DNA of 64,000 nt. It comes from Peribacillus simplex. Its GTDB lineage: Bacteria; Bacillota; Bacilli; Bacillales; DSM-1321. The DNA lies in contig NZ_CP126106.1 of assembly GCF_030123325.1 (NCBI RefSeq), positions 2,942,001 through 3,006,000 of the forward strand. The letters run 5' to 3'. A program made the position numbers and the translations under genes. The notes under the pieces are model-generated. The model had not been told where the DNA came from and ran no database searches. It worked only from the letters and a program-made list of their open reading frames with translations. Positions 8,898 to 17,699 of this stretch are shown here, piece by piece; within the stretch, counting starts at the first letter, position 1; every line of letters begins with the position of its first letter.

Positions 8898-9788
8898 TTA
8901 GGACGGCCCCTTTATGGCAAATTCTTCGACCTTCCTTAAAAACAACTCCATGGCTTTCGAGGCTTCGAGGTCCAACTTTTTCACGATCGAAAATGGTCTT
9001 ATAATGGGTTCATTTTTCAAATGAAAGGTTTTCAATTCATTGGACTTCAGTTCTTTTTGTACAGTCAATCGTGATAACAGGGCAATGCCAAGCCCAGCCA
9101 TCACCGCTTCTTTCACTCCTTGGATACTTGTGAAAATAAAGGTTTTCTTTATATTTAACTCCAGGCTGCTCAGCAGTTTATCGGAATATGTACGGGTTCC
9201 CGATCCTTGCTCCCTAAGCACCCATGTTTGGTTTTGGAGCAATGTGCCCTCGATGAGATCCATCTGTGAAAGTGGATGAACCGGGGGGACGACGACAATC
9301 ATCTCATCATTCATGAATGGTCTGACATCAATATCTTTATAATCCGTTTCACCTTCAATCAAGCCTATATCAAGCTTATTCGAACGTATTCCTTGTATGA
9401 CTTCATTAGAATTCGAGATGATGATTTGTATGTCCACCATCGGATATTGAGCCGCAAATTCCGCTAAAACTTTTGGAAGGAAGTATTCCCCTATCGTGAA
9501 GCTTGCACCTATTTTCATCGTTCCGCTAACCACATTATTAAATTCATTTATTTCTCTTATTGCTGTCTCATAATGATCAAGCATTTGCTTCGCATGTCTA
9601 TACAAAATTTTTCCCGGCTCTGTTATTTGTACTTGTTTGGGAGAACGATAAATTAATTTCGTTCCTAACTCATTTTCCAGATTTCTTATGTGAAGACTGA
9701 CTCCTGGCTGCGACAAGTTCAGAATGTCCCCTGCTCTTGAAAAGTTTTTCTGTTCGATTACGGTGACGAATACTTTTAACGGATCCAT
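8898..9788 (-). CDS. LysR-family transcriptional regulator
   Basis: A 296-residue LysR-type regulator: N-terminal winged helix-turn-helix (about residues 2-60, with NFSRAGDILNLSQPGVSLHI as recognition region) and a two-lobed substrate-binding effector domain (90-290). It resembles the CysL/YeiE group. It is divergent from a YeiH-family transporter gene and shares a 125-bp promoter region containing a T-N11-A dyad, the classic LysR arrangement, so it probably controls that transporter and itself. The start is ATG after GGGAGG. Confidence 0.9.
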   Translation of the reverse strand: MDPLKVFVTVIEQKNFSRAGDILNLSQPGVSLHIRNLENELGTKLIYRSPKQVQITEPGKILYRHAKQMLDHYETAIREINEFNNVVSGTMKIGASFTIGEYFLPKVLAEFAAQYPMVDIQIIISNSNEVIQGIRSNKLDIGLIEGETDYKDIDVRPFMNDEMIVVVPPVHPLSQMDLIEGTLLQNQTWVLREQGSGTRTYSDKLLSSLELNIKKTFIFTSIQGVKEAVMAGLGIALLSRLTVQKELKSNELKTFHLKNEPIIRPFSIVKKLDLEASKAMELFLRKVEEFAIKGPS

Positions 9789-9844
9789 GGTTACCTCCCT
9801 TATTTACCTATGTGTTTCATTTTATCATAAGTAAAAGTAATCTT

Positions 9845-9867
9845 TGAAATAGCAAAAATATATTTCA
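9845..9867. promoter_or_regulatory. Candidate LysR operator
   Basis: The inverted repeat TGAAATA-N9-TATTTCA contains the T-N11-A pattern bound by LysR proteins. It lies in the divergent region between the LysR gene and the transporter gene. The assignment is inferred from position and symmetry. Confidence 0.6.
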
Positions 9868-9913
9868 CTTATTTTTAATTTAGCTTTAAAGTTAAGGCAT
9901 CAACAAAGATGGA

Positions 9914-10948
9914 GTGATCACACTGGAACAAACAAACGTCGAAACTAAAAAACTTGGATTTACAAAAGGAATGGCATTGACTTTGCTAATTGCCATTGCT
10001 GCAAAATACTTAGCAGAGCTTCCATTCCTTCATATAATGGGACAGTTAGTCATTGCGATACTGATTGGTGTTGTTTGGAAAGCGATCATTGGCATCCCAG
10101 CTTACACCGTTGCAGGGACAAATTATTCAAGTAAAGTCCTTTTGAGGATGGGCATTATCTTATTGGGAATGCGCCTGAACCTAAAGGATATATTTAATGC
10201 CGGTCCGAAAACATTTGCAGTGGGTGCCATTTGTCTTGTATTTGCTATATTGGTAGTTTATGGATTGACCCGTCTTTTTAAAGTTGAGAAAAAGCTAGGC
10301 ATATTGACAGCTTGCGGAACGGGAATTTGTGGAGCTGCTGCCATCCTGGCAATTTCCTCCCAAATAAAAGCAAAAGAAAAAGATACAGCAATAGCCGTAG
10401 CGACGGTTGCTGTTTTAGGTACAACCTTCACTTTCGGTTATACAATCCTATATCCATTATTGGAGTTATCCGATCATGGATATGGTATATTCTCGGGAGC
10501 GACACTCCATGAAATCGCTCACGTGATCGCTGCAGCGGCGCCAGGGGGAAATGAGGCAGTCGACTTGGCAGTCGTGGTCAAATTGACCAGGGTGGCCCTG
10601 CTCATTCCCGTTGCCATTTTAATCGGTTTCATCATGAATTGGAAAGATCGATCAAGAGATAACGGAAAGAAATTTACCTGGAAGTCCATTCAAATACCTT
10701 GGTTTATTTTTGGATTTTTGTTAATGAGTGCCCTCTATTCTACAGGTGCAGTTCCTGAACCCATAGCCGATAAAATTGTTATGCTTTCCTATATCCTCAT
10801 GGCTATGTCCATGGCAGGACTAGGATTGAATATTGACCTCGTAACCTTTAGAAAATATGGCGGTAAACCTTTTATAGCTGGACTGATCGGCTCTATATTA
10901 TTGACTTGTCTCGGGTATGTATTAGTTCAGGTTTTCCATTTAAATTAA
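9914..10948 (+). CDS. YeiH/UPF0324-family membrane transporter
   Basis: A polytopic protein of about 340 residues with roughly ten membrane helices and the family's conserved segments (ACGTGICGAAAILAIS near residue 135 and the HEIAHVIAAA region near 200). Members are annotated as putative sulfate/sulfite exporters, but the substrate is poorly established. Pairing with a divergent LysR gene matches the yeiE-yeiH arrangement. The start is ambiguous: GTG at 9914 overlaps the Shine-Dalgarno GGAG (9911-9914), whereas an in-frame CTG at 9923 lies at the ideal 8-nt spacing, so initiation at CTG is possible. A terminator follows. Confidence 0.88.
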   Translation: MITLEQTNVETKKLGFTKGMALTLLIAIAAKYLAELPFLHIMGQLVIAILIGVVWKAIIGIPAYTVAGTNYSSKVLLRMGIILLGMRLNLKDIFNAGPKTFAVGAICLVFAILVVYGLTRLFKVEKKLGILTACGTGICGAAAILAISSQIKAKEKDTAIAVATVAVLGTTFTFGYTILYPLLELSDHGYGIFSGATLHEIAHVIAAAAPGGNEAVDLAVVVKLTRVALLIPVAILIGFIMNWKDRSRDNGKKFTWKSIQIPWFIFGFLLMSALYSTGAVPEPIADKIVMLSYILMAMSMAGLGLNIDLVTFRKYGGKPFIAGLIGSILLTCLGYVLVQVFHLN

Positions 10949-10959
10949 CTTTTCAATTA

Positions 10960-10991
10960 AAACAAGCATCCCTTAATCGGCATGCTTGTTT
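10960..10991. terminator. Shared terminator of yeiH-like gene and speD
   Basis: AAACAAGCAT and ATGCTTGTTT pair perfectly. T-rich flanks serve both converging genes, and the speD stop codon lies inside the loop. Confidence 0.88.
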
Positions 10992-11809
10992 TTTTCTATC
11001 GGATGTGGAACATTGGCACCGTAAAAAATTTCATCCATCTCCGTTCGAAGCCTTTCTATAATTTCTTGCCTTTCCTCTTTATTCAGCTTTTCCTCTGTAT
11101 AGCCGAATAGGTAATTATTAATATCGAATCTTTTCAGCTTACATTTTGTATGGAATATATTTTCCTGGTATACATTCACATCTATCATGTCATATAAACC
11201 CTTCACTTCATCAGGAATATAGTTTTGAATGGAATTAATATCGTGATCAATGAACAATTTCCGCCCATCTTTATCTCTCGTAAAGCCTCTTACTCGGTAA
11301 TCGATCGTGATAATGTCGGTATCGAAGGAATGAATGAGATAATTAAGGGCTTTAAGAGGTGATATTTCCCCACAAGTAGAGACATCGATATCGGCCCTGA
11401 ATGTGCTAATGCCTTCATTTGGATGGAATTCAGGGTATGTATGTACGGTAATATGGCTTTTATCGAGTTGCATGACCACATTATCAGGTAAAGGTCCTGG
11501 TGATTCTTCATAAGTTCCCGTAGGTACTTCTACGACAGGACCTTCCGAAACAAGAATGGTTACACTTGCGCCTTGAGGGACATAATCCTGTTTGGCCGTA
11601 TTTAAAACATGTGCTCCAATTAAATCAGACACATTGTGCAAAATCTTCGAAAGCCGCTCTGCATTATATTGTTCATCGATATAATCCAGGTAGGCCTCTC
11701 TCTCTTCCCTCGTTTTTGTGTAACAAATATCATACATATTAAAGCTTAAAGATTTCGTAAGATTATTAAAGCCATGAAGTTCAATACGCTGCTCCGGTGT
11801 AAGTTTCAT
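10973..11809 (-). CDS. speD: S-adenosylmethionine decarboxylase proenzyme (long, Escherichia-type)
   Basis: Makes decarboxylated SAM, the aminopropyl donor for spermidine synthesis. The 278-residue length and architecture match the longer E. coli-type SpeD rather than the roughly 125-residue form usual in Bacillus. The self-processing site is in LDKSHITVHTYPE: cleavage between K117 and S118 would turn S118 into the pyruvoyl cofactor. C146 in DVSTCGE is the likely proton donor. The start is ATG seven bases after AAGGGGA. No spermidine synthase gene is adjacent. Confidence 0.94.
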   Translation of the reverse strand: MKLTPEQRIELHGFNNLTKSLSFNMYDICYTKTREEREAYLDYIDEQYNAERLSKILHNVSDLIGAHVLNTAKQDYVPQGASVTILVSEGPVVEVPTGTYEESPGPLPDNVVMQLDKSHITVHTYPEFHPNEGISTFRADIDVSTCGEISPLKALNYLIHSFDTDIITIDYRVRGFTRDKDGRKLFIDHDINSIQNYIPDEVKGLYDMIDVNVYQENIFHTKCKLKRFDINNYLFGYTEEKLNKEERQEIIERLRTEMDEIFYGANVPHPIEKNKHAD

Positions 11810-11936
11810 GATTGATTCCCCTTATATTTTTTTACGACTACCCTTATAGTTACCCTTTTTCTGAAATAAAAAACTAAGTCTGCCAGCCTGGGCTTCCGAC
11901 TTCTCATCGGTAATTGTCATTTCTGGCCATGGAAAA

Positions 11937-11960
11937 GCCATTGCATTAACATGCAATGGC
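11937..11960 (-). terminator. Terminator of the opuC operon
   Basis: GCCATTGCAT and ATGCAATGGC form a ten-pair stem with a four-base loop, followed on the minus strand by TTTTCC. It lies just after opuCD. Confidence 0.8.
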
Positions 11961-11969
11961 CTTTTTGGT

Positions 11970-12632
11970 TTAGGCAGTATGAATTTTTTTCTTTTTTATC
12001 GGTGAAAGAATTCGTTCCAGCCAGCCGAGTATAAGATCTGAGAGAATGGCCATCAATGCCGTCGGAATTGCTCCTGCAAGTATGATTGCCGTCCCATTTG
12101 AAGCATTCGTTCCCCTGACAATGATATCCCCCAGTCCGCCTGCGCCTACGAATGTACCGACCGCGGTTACACCAATGGCAACGACAAGCGCCGTACGTAA
12201 GCCAGCCATGATGACAGACAGAGATAATGGCAGTTCGACCATTCTTAGTAACTGGAGCTTCGTCATCCCCATTGCCTTGCCAGATTCTAAATAAGCATGA
12301 TCTATACTTGTAATTCCGACATAAGTGTTCCTCAAGATTGGCAGTAAGGAATATAAAAACAATGATAAGATAACCGTATTTGTTCCTAACCCCATTACTA
12401 GCATCAGGAGAGCGAGCATAGCCAATGCTGGTGTGGTTTGTATGACATTCGTTATCGAAAAAACCCAATTGCTCAATTTCTTATGTTTCGCGATGAAAAT
12501 GCCTATCGGAATGGCTATAATTGCTGCAAATAAAACTCCATAGGCAGACATTAAAAAGTGACGATAAAATTCAGTTAGTACATACATCCAATTTTGGGAA
12601 TAATAAGTTCCCAGCTGTTGCAAGGTTTCCAT
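11970..12632 (-). CDS. opuCD: Osmoprotectant ABC transporter permease OpuCD-like
   Basis: A 220-residue inner-membrane permease, last gene of the four-gene operon. About five to six helices carry the BPD-transport (binding-protein-dependent) domain, with the coupling EAA-like loop around ESGKAMGMTKLQLLRMVELPLSL. It is related to the other permease of the operon, and the two should form a heterodimeric channel for glycine betaine, carnitine or choline. The start ATG lies 7-8 nt after GGGAGGTG, 17 nt past the binding-protein gene. OpuB and OpuC cannot be told apart from sequence alone, so substrate range is open. A different frame over the same stretch is a shadow. Confidence 0.9.
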   Translation of the reverse strand: METLQQLGTYYSQNWMYVLTEFYRHFLMSAYGVLFAAIIAIPIGIFIAKHKKLSNWVFSITNVIQTTPALAMLALLMLVMGLGTNTVILSLFLYSLLPILRNTYVGITSIDHAYLESGKAMGMTKLQLLRMVELPLSLSVIMAGLRTALVVAIGVTAVGTFVGAGGLGDIIVRGTNASNGTAIILAGAIPTALMAILSDLILGWLERILSPIKKKKIHTA

Positions 12633-12649
12633 TAGTGTGCACCTCCCAT

Positions 12650-13567
12650 TTATTCAAAGTAATTATGAGCTTTAAGGAATTCAGTTGCTACGACCGATGG
12701 CTCCTTCAAGTTCCCATCAACTTCATAGTTCAGTTCCTGCATGGTTTCAGTAGTGATTTCACCAATTAACTTGTTAAGCTCATCTTCAATTTCAGGATAA
12801 CGTTCCAATAATTCTTCGGTAACGACCGGTGAACAGTCATATGGAGGGAAATATTGTTTATCATCTTCCAAAAGCTTCAAATCATTAACCTTAATCCGTC
12901 CATCTGAGGAGTATGCAAGGACAATATCCATCTGACCATTTTTGACTGCATCGTAAACCAAGCCAATCTGCATCGGATAAGTTTCCCCAAATTCCAATCC
13001 ATATGTATCGACGAACCCTTTATAACCATCCCCTTTTCTTTTCAGCCAAGCACTGTCTACACCTAACCTTAAATTATCTGCATCCTTTTCCAGATCCGAT
13101 ATTTTCTGATACCCCTTTTCCTCTGCCAATTCATTTGAGATCGTAAAAGCATAAGTGTTATCGAATCCGTATGAATCAAAAAATTTGAACCCATATTGTT
13201 CTTTGAATTCCCTTTGAACAATTTCCATCGCCTTTACTGGATCCTTTTCAATTTCCTGTCCCAGGACACTCGTTAAATCAGTCCCTGTATATCGAGTTGC
13301 GGCTATGTCTATGTCACCGGTCTCCATCGCCTTTTGCTGAACGAAATTGGAACCTAGATTTTTAATGATTTTCGTATCAACTTCCGTATTCCTTTCAAGG
13401 AGTTGAGCGATCATGTTCGCCAAGATTTCGGATTCGGTCATGCTTTGGGCACCGATCTTTACAGTAGTTTCAGAAGATGACCCTAAACCGGGCAAGGAGC
13501 AGCCGGTTATCACTAATGAACAAACTAAAAGGGTCATGAAAATTGTACGTCTCATTTTTTTATACAT
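12650..13567 (-). CDS. opuCC: Osmoprotectant-binding lipoprotein OpuCC-like
   Basis: A 305-residue extracellular substrate-binding protein (OpuAC/ProX-type). The lipoprotein signal ends at the lipobox VITGC near residue 23, so the mature protein is tethered by a diacylglyceryl-Cys. The binding domain begins with TVKIGAQSMTESEI, typical of ProX/OpuBC/OpuCC, and is expected to bind quaternary ammonium osmolytes in an aromatic box. I use the ATG at 13567, 6 nt after GAGGAGG; the five codons before it overlap the ribosome-binding site. It lies between the two permease genes, as in Bacillus subtilis opuB and opuC. Confidence 0.93.
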   Translation of the reverse strand: MYKKMRRTIFMTLLVCSLVITGCSLPGLGSSSETTVKIGAQSMTESEILANMIAQLLERNTEVDTKIIKNLGSNFVQQKAMETGDIDIAATRYTGTDLTSVLGQEIEKDPVKAMEIVQREFKEQYGFKFFDSYGFDNTYAFTISNELAEEKGYQKISDLEKDADNLRLGVDSAWLKRKGDGYKGFVDTYGLEFGETYPMQIGLVYDAVKNGQMDIVLAYSSDGRIKVNDLKLLEDDKQYFPPYDCSPVVTEELLERYPEIEDELNKLIGEITTETMQELNYEVDGNLKEPSVVATEFLKAHNYFE

Positions 13568-13578
13568 GGTAATCCTCC

Positions 13579-14232
13579 TCAAGCAACTTCCTTCATACCT
13601 TTCAATCCTTTTGGTACGACTTTTCGTTCAATGATCGAGAATACATAATCCACCAGGATAGCCATGATGATTACCGGAACTGCACCTGCGATGATATATT
13701 CTGTTTGGTATAAATTCAAACCGATAAAAATGTAATCTCCAAGTCCCCCGCCTCCAATAAAGGAGGCTAAGGTGGCCCATCCAATTAAATAGACGGAAGC
13801 CGTACGGATGCCAGCCATAATGACGGAAAGAGCAAGCGGGAATTCAACGAGACGAATTCTCTCCCAGCTTGTCATCCCGATGCCGCGTCCAGATTCCAGA
13901 AGATTTCCATTTACACCTTTAATGCCTGTGTATGTATTTCTGAGTATGGGTAAAACGGAATAGAAAAATAACGCAATGATTGCGGGTGTTTTCCCAACTC
14001 CGAGGAAAGGAATGAAAAAGGCTAGTACCGCTAAGCTTGGCAATGTCTGCATAATGTTTGCCATTCCGATTATTATCGAAGCGCTCCTTTTCATTCGCGT
14101 CAACATGATCCCTAGTGGTACGGCAACTATTATTCCAAGGAAAACAGCTATCAAGGATATATATAAGTGCTCCCATGCCTTATAAATCAATTCTTGCCAG
14201 TTCGTTTGTAAAAAATCGAGCAAAATTTCCAT
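13579..14232 (-). CDS. opuCB: Osmoprotectant ABC transporter permease OpuCB-like
   Basis: A 217-residue permease with the same BPD-transport domain as the last gene of the operon (ESGRGIGMTSWERIRLVEFPLAL loop). The length equals that of Bacillus subtilis OpuCB. The ATG at 14232 is chosen because it is 8 nt from GGAGG; the GTG at 14241 overlaps that site. It starts 12 nt after the ATPase stop and ends 11 nt before the binding-protein start, so tight co-transcription is expected. Confidence 0.9.
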   Translation of the reverse strand: MEILLDFLQTNWQELIYKAWEHLYISLIAVFLGIIVAVPLGIMLTRMKRSASIIIGMANIMQTLPSLAVLAFFIPFLGVGKTPAIIALFFYSVLPILRNTYTGIKGVNGNLLESGRGIGMTSWERIRLVEFPLALSVIMAGIRTASVYLIGWATLASFIGGGGLGDYIFIGLNLYQTEYIIAGAVPVIIMAILVDYVFSIIERKVVPKGLKGMKEVA

Positions 14233-14244
14233 CTCATTCACCTC

Positions 14245-15399
14245 CTAAATCATTTCTGCCATTTCTTCCATTTGATTTTCTTCTTCTCCCCAGATGCTGT
14301 CATATACGATGTCCACCAATGTAGCCCTAGTGACGATTCCGACCAAATGTTTATTGTGGTCAACTACCGGCACGTATTTGAACCCTCTTTTTAAAATCTT
14401 CTGAACGGAATCGCGGATTAAAGTATCCTGTTTCACTGAATAGACTTCAGTATTGATGACTTCACTGATAAATTTAGCCTTTTTTCGATATTCACTGATC
14501 GTTTCAACGTCCACGAACCCTTTCAACACATTTTGCTCATCGACCACAAGTAGAGAATCTACCCTTTTCTCGCGCATGATCGTAATAGCATCTGTAAGGG
14601 ATTTTTCCTCTGTAATGGATATTGGATTTCGACTCATGATTTGTTCAACCAGCTCAACATTCGGTCTTGTTTGAAGCAGGCGATCTTTGCCGATGAATTC
14701 TTCCACAAACTCATTGGCTGGGTTTCTGAGGATTTCATCCGGTGTTCCCACTTGGACGATTTCACCAGCTTTTAAGATGACGATCCTGTCGGCTAGCTTA
14801 ATGGCTTCATCCATATCATGGGTAACAAAAACGATTGTTTTATCAAGTGTGCGCTGTAAATTTTTAAATTCCTCCTGAAGGGCATCGCGGGTGATCGGAT
14901 CTAGTGCGCCAAAAGGTTCATCCATTAAAATGAGTGGAGGATTGGAAGCTAGTGCTCTGAGAACGCCTATCCTTTGTTGCTGCCCGCCGCTCAATTCGTA
15001 AGGATACCTTTCCAGGTATTCAGGTCCCATATCTACAAGCTGAAGCAATTCCAATGCGCGTTCCTTTTTCTTCTGTTCATTCCATTTAAGAAGTTTTGGA
15101 ACGAGGGTGATATTTTCAAGAATCGTCATGTGAGGGAAAAGTCCGATCTGCTGGATAACGTACCCGATCTGTCTTCTTAACTCTACTGGATCTTTATCCA
15201 TGATGTTGTCACCATTAATAAGTATCTTGCCTTCCGACGGCTCGATAAGACGGTTAATCATTTTCATAGTCGTTGTCTTACCGCATCCACTCGGACCAAT
15301 AAAGCAAATGAATTCCCCTTTTTTAATATCCAATGATATATTTTTTACAGCTTTCTTTCCTCCCTTATAGATTTTCGATACATTTTCGATTTTTAACAT
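14245..15399 (-). CDS. opuCA: Osmoprotectant ABC transporter ATP-binding protein with CBS pair, OpuCA-like
   Basis: A 384-residue ATPase energising the OpuC-type importer. Nucleotide-binding domain: Walker A GPSGCGKTT near residue 35, signature LSGGQQQR near 135, Walker B LILMDEP near 156. Residues about 250-370 form two CBS domains (ITEEKSLTDAITIMREKRVDSLLVV and a second copy), which in this family sense ionic strength or c-di-AMP and gate transport. The start is the ATG at 15399, seven bases after GGAGGTG. It heads the operon opuCA-CB-CC-CD and is preceded by a SigB-like promoter. Confidence 0.94.
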   Translation of the reverse strand: MLKIENVSKIYKGGKKAVKNISLDIKKGEFICFIGPSGCGKTTTMKMINRLIEPSEGKILINGDNIMDKDPVELRRQIGYVIQQIGLFPHMTILENITLVPKLLKWNEQKKKERALELLQLVDMGPEYLERYPYELSGGQQQRIGVLRALASNPPLILMDEPFGALDPITRDALQEEFKNLQRTLDKTIVFVTHDMDEAIKLADRIVILKAGEIVQVGTPDEILRNPANEFVEEFIGKDRLLQTRPNVELVEQIMSRNPISITEEKSLTDAITIMREKRVDSLLVVDEQNVLKGFVDVETISEYRKKAKFISEVINTEVYSVKQDTLIRDSVQKILKRGFKYVPVVDHNKHLVGIVTRATLVDIVYDSIWGEEENQMEEMAEMI

Positions 15400-15474
15400 A
15401 ACAAGCACCTCCATCATTCGCATACAATTACAAATTTTACAAATATATTAATTTTTTCATTTGCACAGTCTTTA

Positions 15475-15500
15475 GTACCCATAAAGCAAACTGTATAAAC
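15475..15500 (-). promoter_or_regulatory. Candidate SigB promoter of opuC
   Basis: Reading the minus strand, GTTTAT (15495-15500) and GGGTAC (15475-15480) are separated by 14 nt, close to the general-stress SigB consensus GTTTAA-N13-15-GGGTAT. It lies about 75 nt upstream of the first operon gene. Listeria opuC is known to be SigB-dependent, which makes this plausible; a SigA promoter may also exist. Confidence 0.6.
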
Positions 15501-15556
15501 CTTTTATTTTTAAAAAACTAGTTCATTGGAATTATATAGAATAAATGGGATAAAAA

Positions 15557-15584
15557 AACTACCTCATTTTAAAGTGAGGTAGTT
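15557..15584 (-). terminator. Terminator of acyl-CoA dehydrogenase gene
   Basis: AACTACCTCA and TGAGGTAGTT pair over ten bases, followed on the minus strand by TTTTTTATCC. Confidence 0.88.
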
Positions 15585-15610
15585 GAATGATTTAAAAAAC
15601 TAAAGTTGAA

Positions 15611-16786
15611 TTAAAACCCAATATTTTTAGCAATCAGGGTTTTTACGGTTTCATCTGTCCCTGTAAAGAATTTTGTCAAAGGAATGTCCCGGTGACGCCG
15701 GGCAATTTTATCGTCACCCATATTTCCGTAGCCATCATGTAATTGCATGCACTTATCGGATATTCGCTTAGACATCTCCGTTATCCAATATTTAGCCATC
15801 GATACTTCAGCTATGATTTTCTCCCCAGTCATATGTTTAAGAATCAACCCATCAACAAACGTTCTTCCCAGATGAATATCTGTCGCTATTTCAGCAATGG
15901 TAAACTGTGCATTTTTCAATTTACTTATTTTCTTATCAAATGCTTTTCGTCCTTTTATAAAATTCTTCGTTAATTGAAGCATATCGTTCGCTGCCATTAA
16001 AGACCCGATCGCACACATTAGTCTTTCCTGCTGCAGTTTTTGCATGATATAAGAAAGACCCTTCCCTTCCTCCCCAATGAGGTTGCCAACAGGAACTGAA
16101 GCATCATCGAAAAATAGTTCGGCTGTGTCTGGGCATCCTTGTCCTGTTTTACCAAGCTTTCTTCCCCGTGAAAATCCTGGCGTATCTTTATCAATTATCA
16201 GCAAACTGATTCCGTTTTGGGAAGGAACAGCATTAGGATCCGTTTTGCATGCCACTATCATGAAGTCGGCTTTAAAGCCATTTGTGACAAATGTTTTGGC
16301 TCCATTGAGTATATAATACCCATCTTTCTTGATCGCTGTGGTTTGAATATCCCCTAATTCCGAACCCATTCCCGGCTCTGTCAATGCAAAGGCTGAAATC
16401 AATTCACCTGTAATGAACTTTGGTAAATATCTTTGTTTCTGATCTCTTGTTCCGAATGAGGCAATATAAGGGGCTATAACATCAGAATGAATGGATATTC
16501 CTCCTAACGCTGATCCAACCAATTCCAATTCCTCTGCCAGCACAACTGAATAGCCAAAATCTGCTCCTATTCCACCGAATTCCACATCAAGCCATGGACA
16601 TAAAAATCCATTATCTCCAATCTTTTTCCAAAATGAGTGAGGTATCCCCCCCTCCTTGTCCCATTGATCATAAAAGGGGACAGCCTCCTTGGCGAGAAAT
16701 TCACGAATTGATTGTTTAAATAATAAGTGTTCTTCCTTTAGGAAGGAACGAGAATCATCCTTATTGATTGCCATCGTGCTAACCAT
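15611..16786 (-). CDS. Acyl-CoA dehydrogenase
   Basis: A 391-residue FAD flavoprotein that introduces the alpha-beta double bond in acyl-CoA thioesters. N-terminal helical, middle beta (ALTEPGMGSELGDI, the FAD/substrate signature) and C-terminal helical domains are complete. The C-terminal FTGTDETVKTLI segment lacks the MCAD-type Glu. Instead LQQERLM near residue 252 has a Glu in the position used by isovaleryl- and long-chain-type enzymes, suggesting that subgroup. The substrate is unknown and no beta-oxidation partner gene adjoins. The start is ATG, 6 nt after GGAGGT. Confidence 0.9.
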   Translation of the reverse strand: MVSTMAINKDDSRSFLKEEHLLFKQSIREFLAKEAVPFYDQWDKEGGIPHSFWKKIGDNGFLCPWLDVEFGGIGADFGYSVVLAEELELVGSALGGISIHSDVIAPYIASFGTRDQKQRYLPKFITGELISAFALTEPGMGSELGDIQTTAIKKDGYYILNGAKTFVTNGFKADFMIVACKTDPNAVPSQNGISLLIIDKDTPGFSRGRKLGKTGQGCPDTAELFFDDASVPVGNLIGEEGKGLSYIMQKLQQERLMCAIGSLMAANDMLQLTKNFIKGRKAFDKKISKLKNAQFTIAEIATDIHLGRTFVDGLILKHMTGEKIIAEVSMAKYWITEMSKRISDKCMQLHDGYGNMGDDKIARRHRDIPLTKFFTGTDETVKTLIAKNIGF

Positions 16787-17378
16787 AGGTTAAACCTCCA
16801 TTCTCTAACGATTTGGACTTATAATCCACTAACATGATCAAGTTAAATACCTCGATGTAAACGGTTACAACTGCAAATATCATTCTTTTAAAATGACCCA
16901 CAATATTCTTGTTCAACAAAAGTATTGAATTCCCTTTTAATTATCTATTTTTTACCATTTAAAATCTTGGTTGTTTATTACTTAACTGCTTTTAATATGG
17001 GTTTATCATATATTCTGTCGAGGTTATTTTTGGAATATATTTTGTATTAATTTAACAAAAATTCCTTTTTAATTGCATATTAAAATGGGGCTTTAACAGA
17101 GGCTGTTAAAAGAATAAACCAACTGAAAGGATGTCAATATCTTTGTTTGTTCTTCTTTGCTTATCAACCAGTTCCCCTGTCCCTTGCGATAGTGTTATAC
17201 GATATCTAAGTCCCAACCAACCTCCAACATTCTTTTACAAGCAGGGGGCGGACAGTTTCTTCACGAAATCATGTCGCACGCACCCGTACGACCTGTCCTG
17301 GCTACTGCAATATTAGAATTTATTTTTAAAAAAGGCTCTTTTCGTAAAGATTGTTGTTTTTAAAACAAAACGATTTAA
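16787..17378. other. Intergenic region without a convincing gene
   Basis: AT-rich at first, then more GC-rich from 17150 to 17310. A 61-codon plus-strand frame (17131-17316) has no ribosome-binding site and no recognisable protein. It contains one copy of the dispersed 17-base motif (separate entry) and a small palindrome TTTAACAG-AGG-CTGTTAAA around 17093-17110. Confidence 0.4.
17008..17026 (+). repeat. Dispersed motif ATATTCTRYCRAGGTT, copy A
   Basis: First of four plus-oriented copies in the window (others at 26116, 29115 and 33028). Similarity with the copy at 26116 extends about ten bases further left (GGGTTTAT versus GGGTTATT). Function unknown. Confidence 0.55.
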
Positions 17379-17506
17379 GGTTGATTGAAGCGCAAGTGCG
17401 AGACTCCTGCGGGAGCAGCGGGACAGGTGAGACCCCACAGGCGTTTACGCCGAGGAGGCTCACCGCCCGCCCCGCGGAAAGCGAGCATCTGGAGGGGAAA
17501 TCAACC
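17379..17506. repeat. GC-rich Bacillus-type dispersed repeat with terminal inverted repeats
   Basis: A 128-bp block bounded by GGTTGATT and AATCAACC, containing the hallmark GAGACTCCTGCGGG, GGTGAGACCCC and GAGGAGGCTCACC segments. From memory, near-identical blocks are scattered in intergenic regions of many Bacillaceae. The internal complementary segments predict a strongly folded RNA or DNA. It has no coding capacity; frames through it are artefacts. It is probably a MITE-like or REP-like element. Confidence 0.75.
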
Positions 17507-17650
17507 ACACCGCTTTACTTGGTAAATAGCAGCAAAGTATGCGAAAACAGCCTAAAAAAAGAATCCCATATAATTTCCATTCGTTTATATTGAAGCTTGG
17601 AATCTATGTAAAAACAGGAGCGAAAGTATATAACCTATTTTACATAAAGC

Positions 17651-17691
17651 AAAAAATACTCTGGAGAATATCTCATCCCAGAGTATTTTTT
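17651..17691. terminator. Terminator next to decayed hup gene
   Basis: AAAAAATACTCTGG and CCAGAGTATTTTTT form a 14-pair stem with a 13-base loop and T-runs on both strands. On the minus strand it follows the HU relic at the normal distance. Confidence 0.8.
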
Positions 17692-17699
17692 TACGAAAT

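Noticed and set aside
11917..12468. A 183-codon frame on the minus strand with many Cys and Arg
   Set aside because: It overlaps the opuCD permease in another frame, has an implausible composition and no ribosome-binding site.
17326..17593. Short frames on both strands through the GC-rich repeat
   Set aside because: The sequence is a known type of dispersed non-coding repeat.
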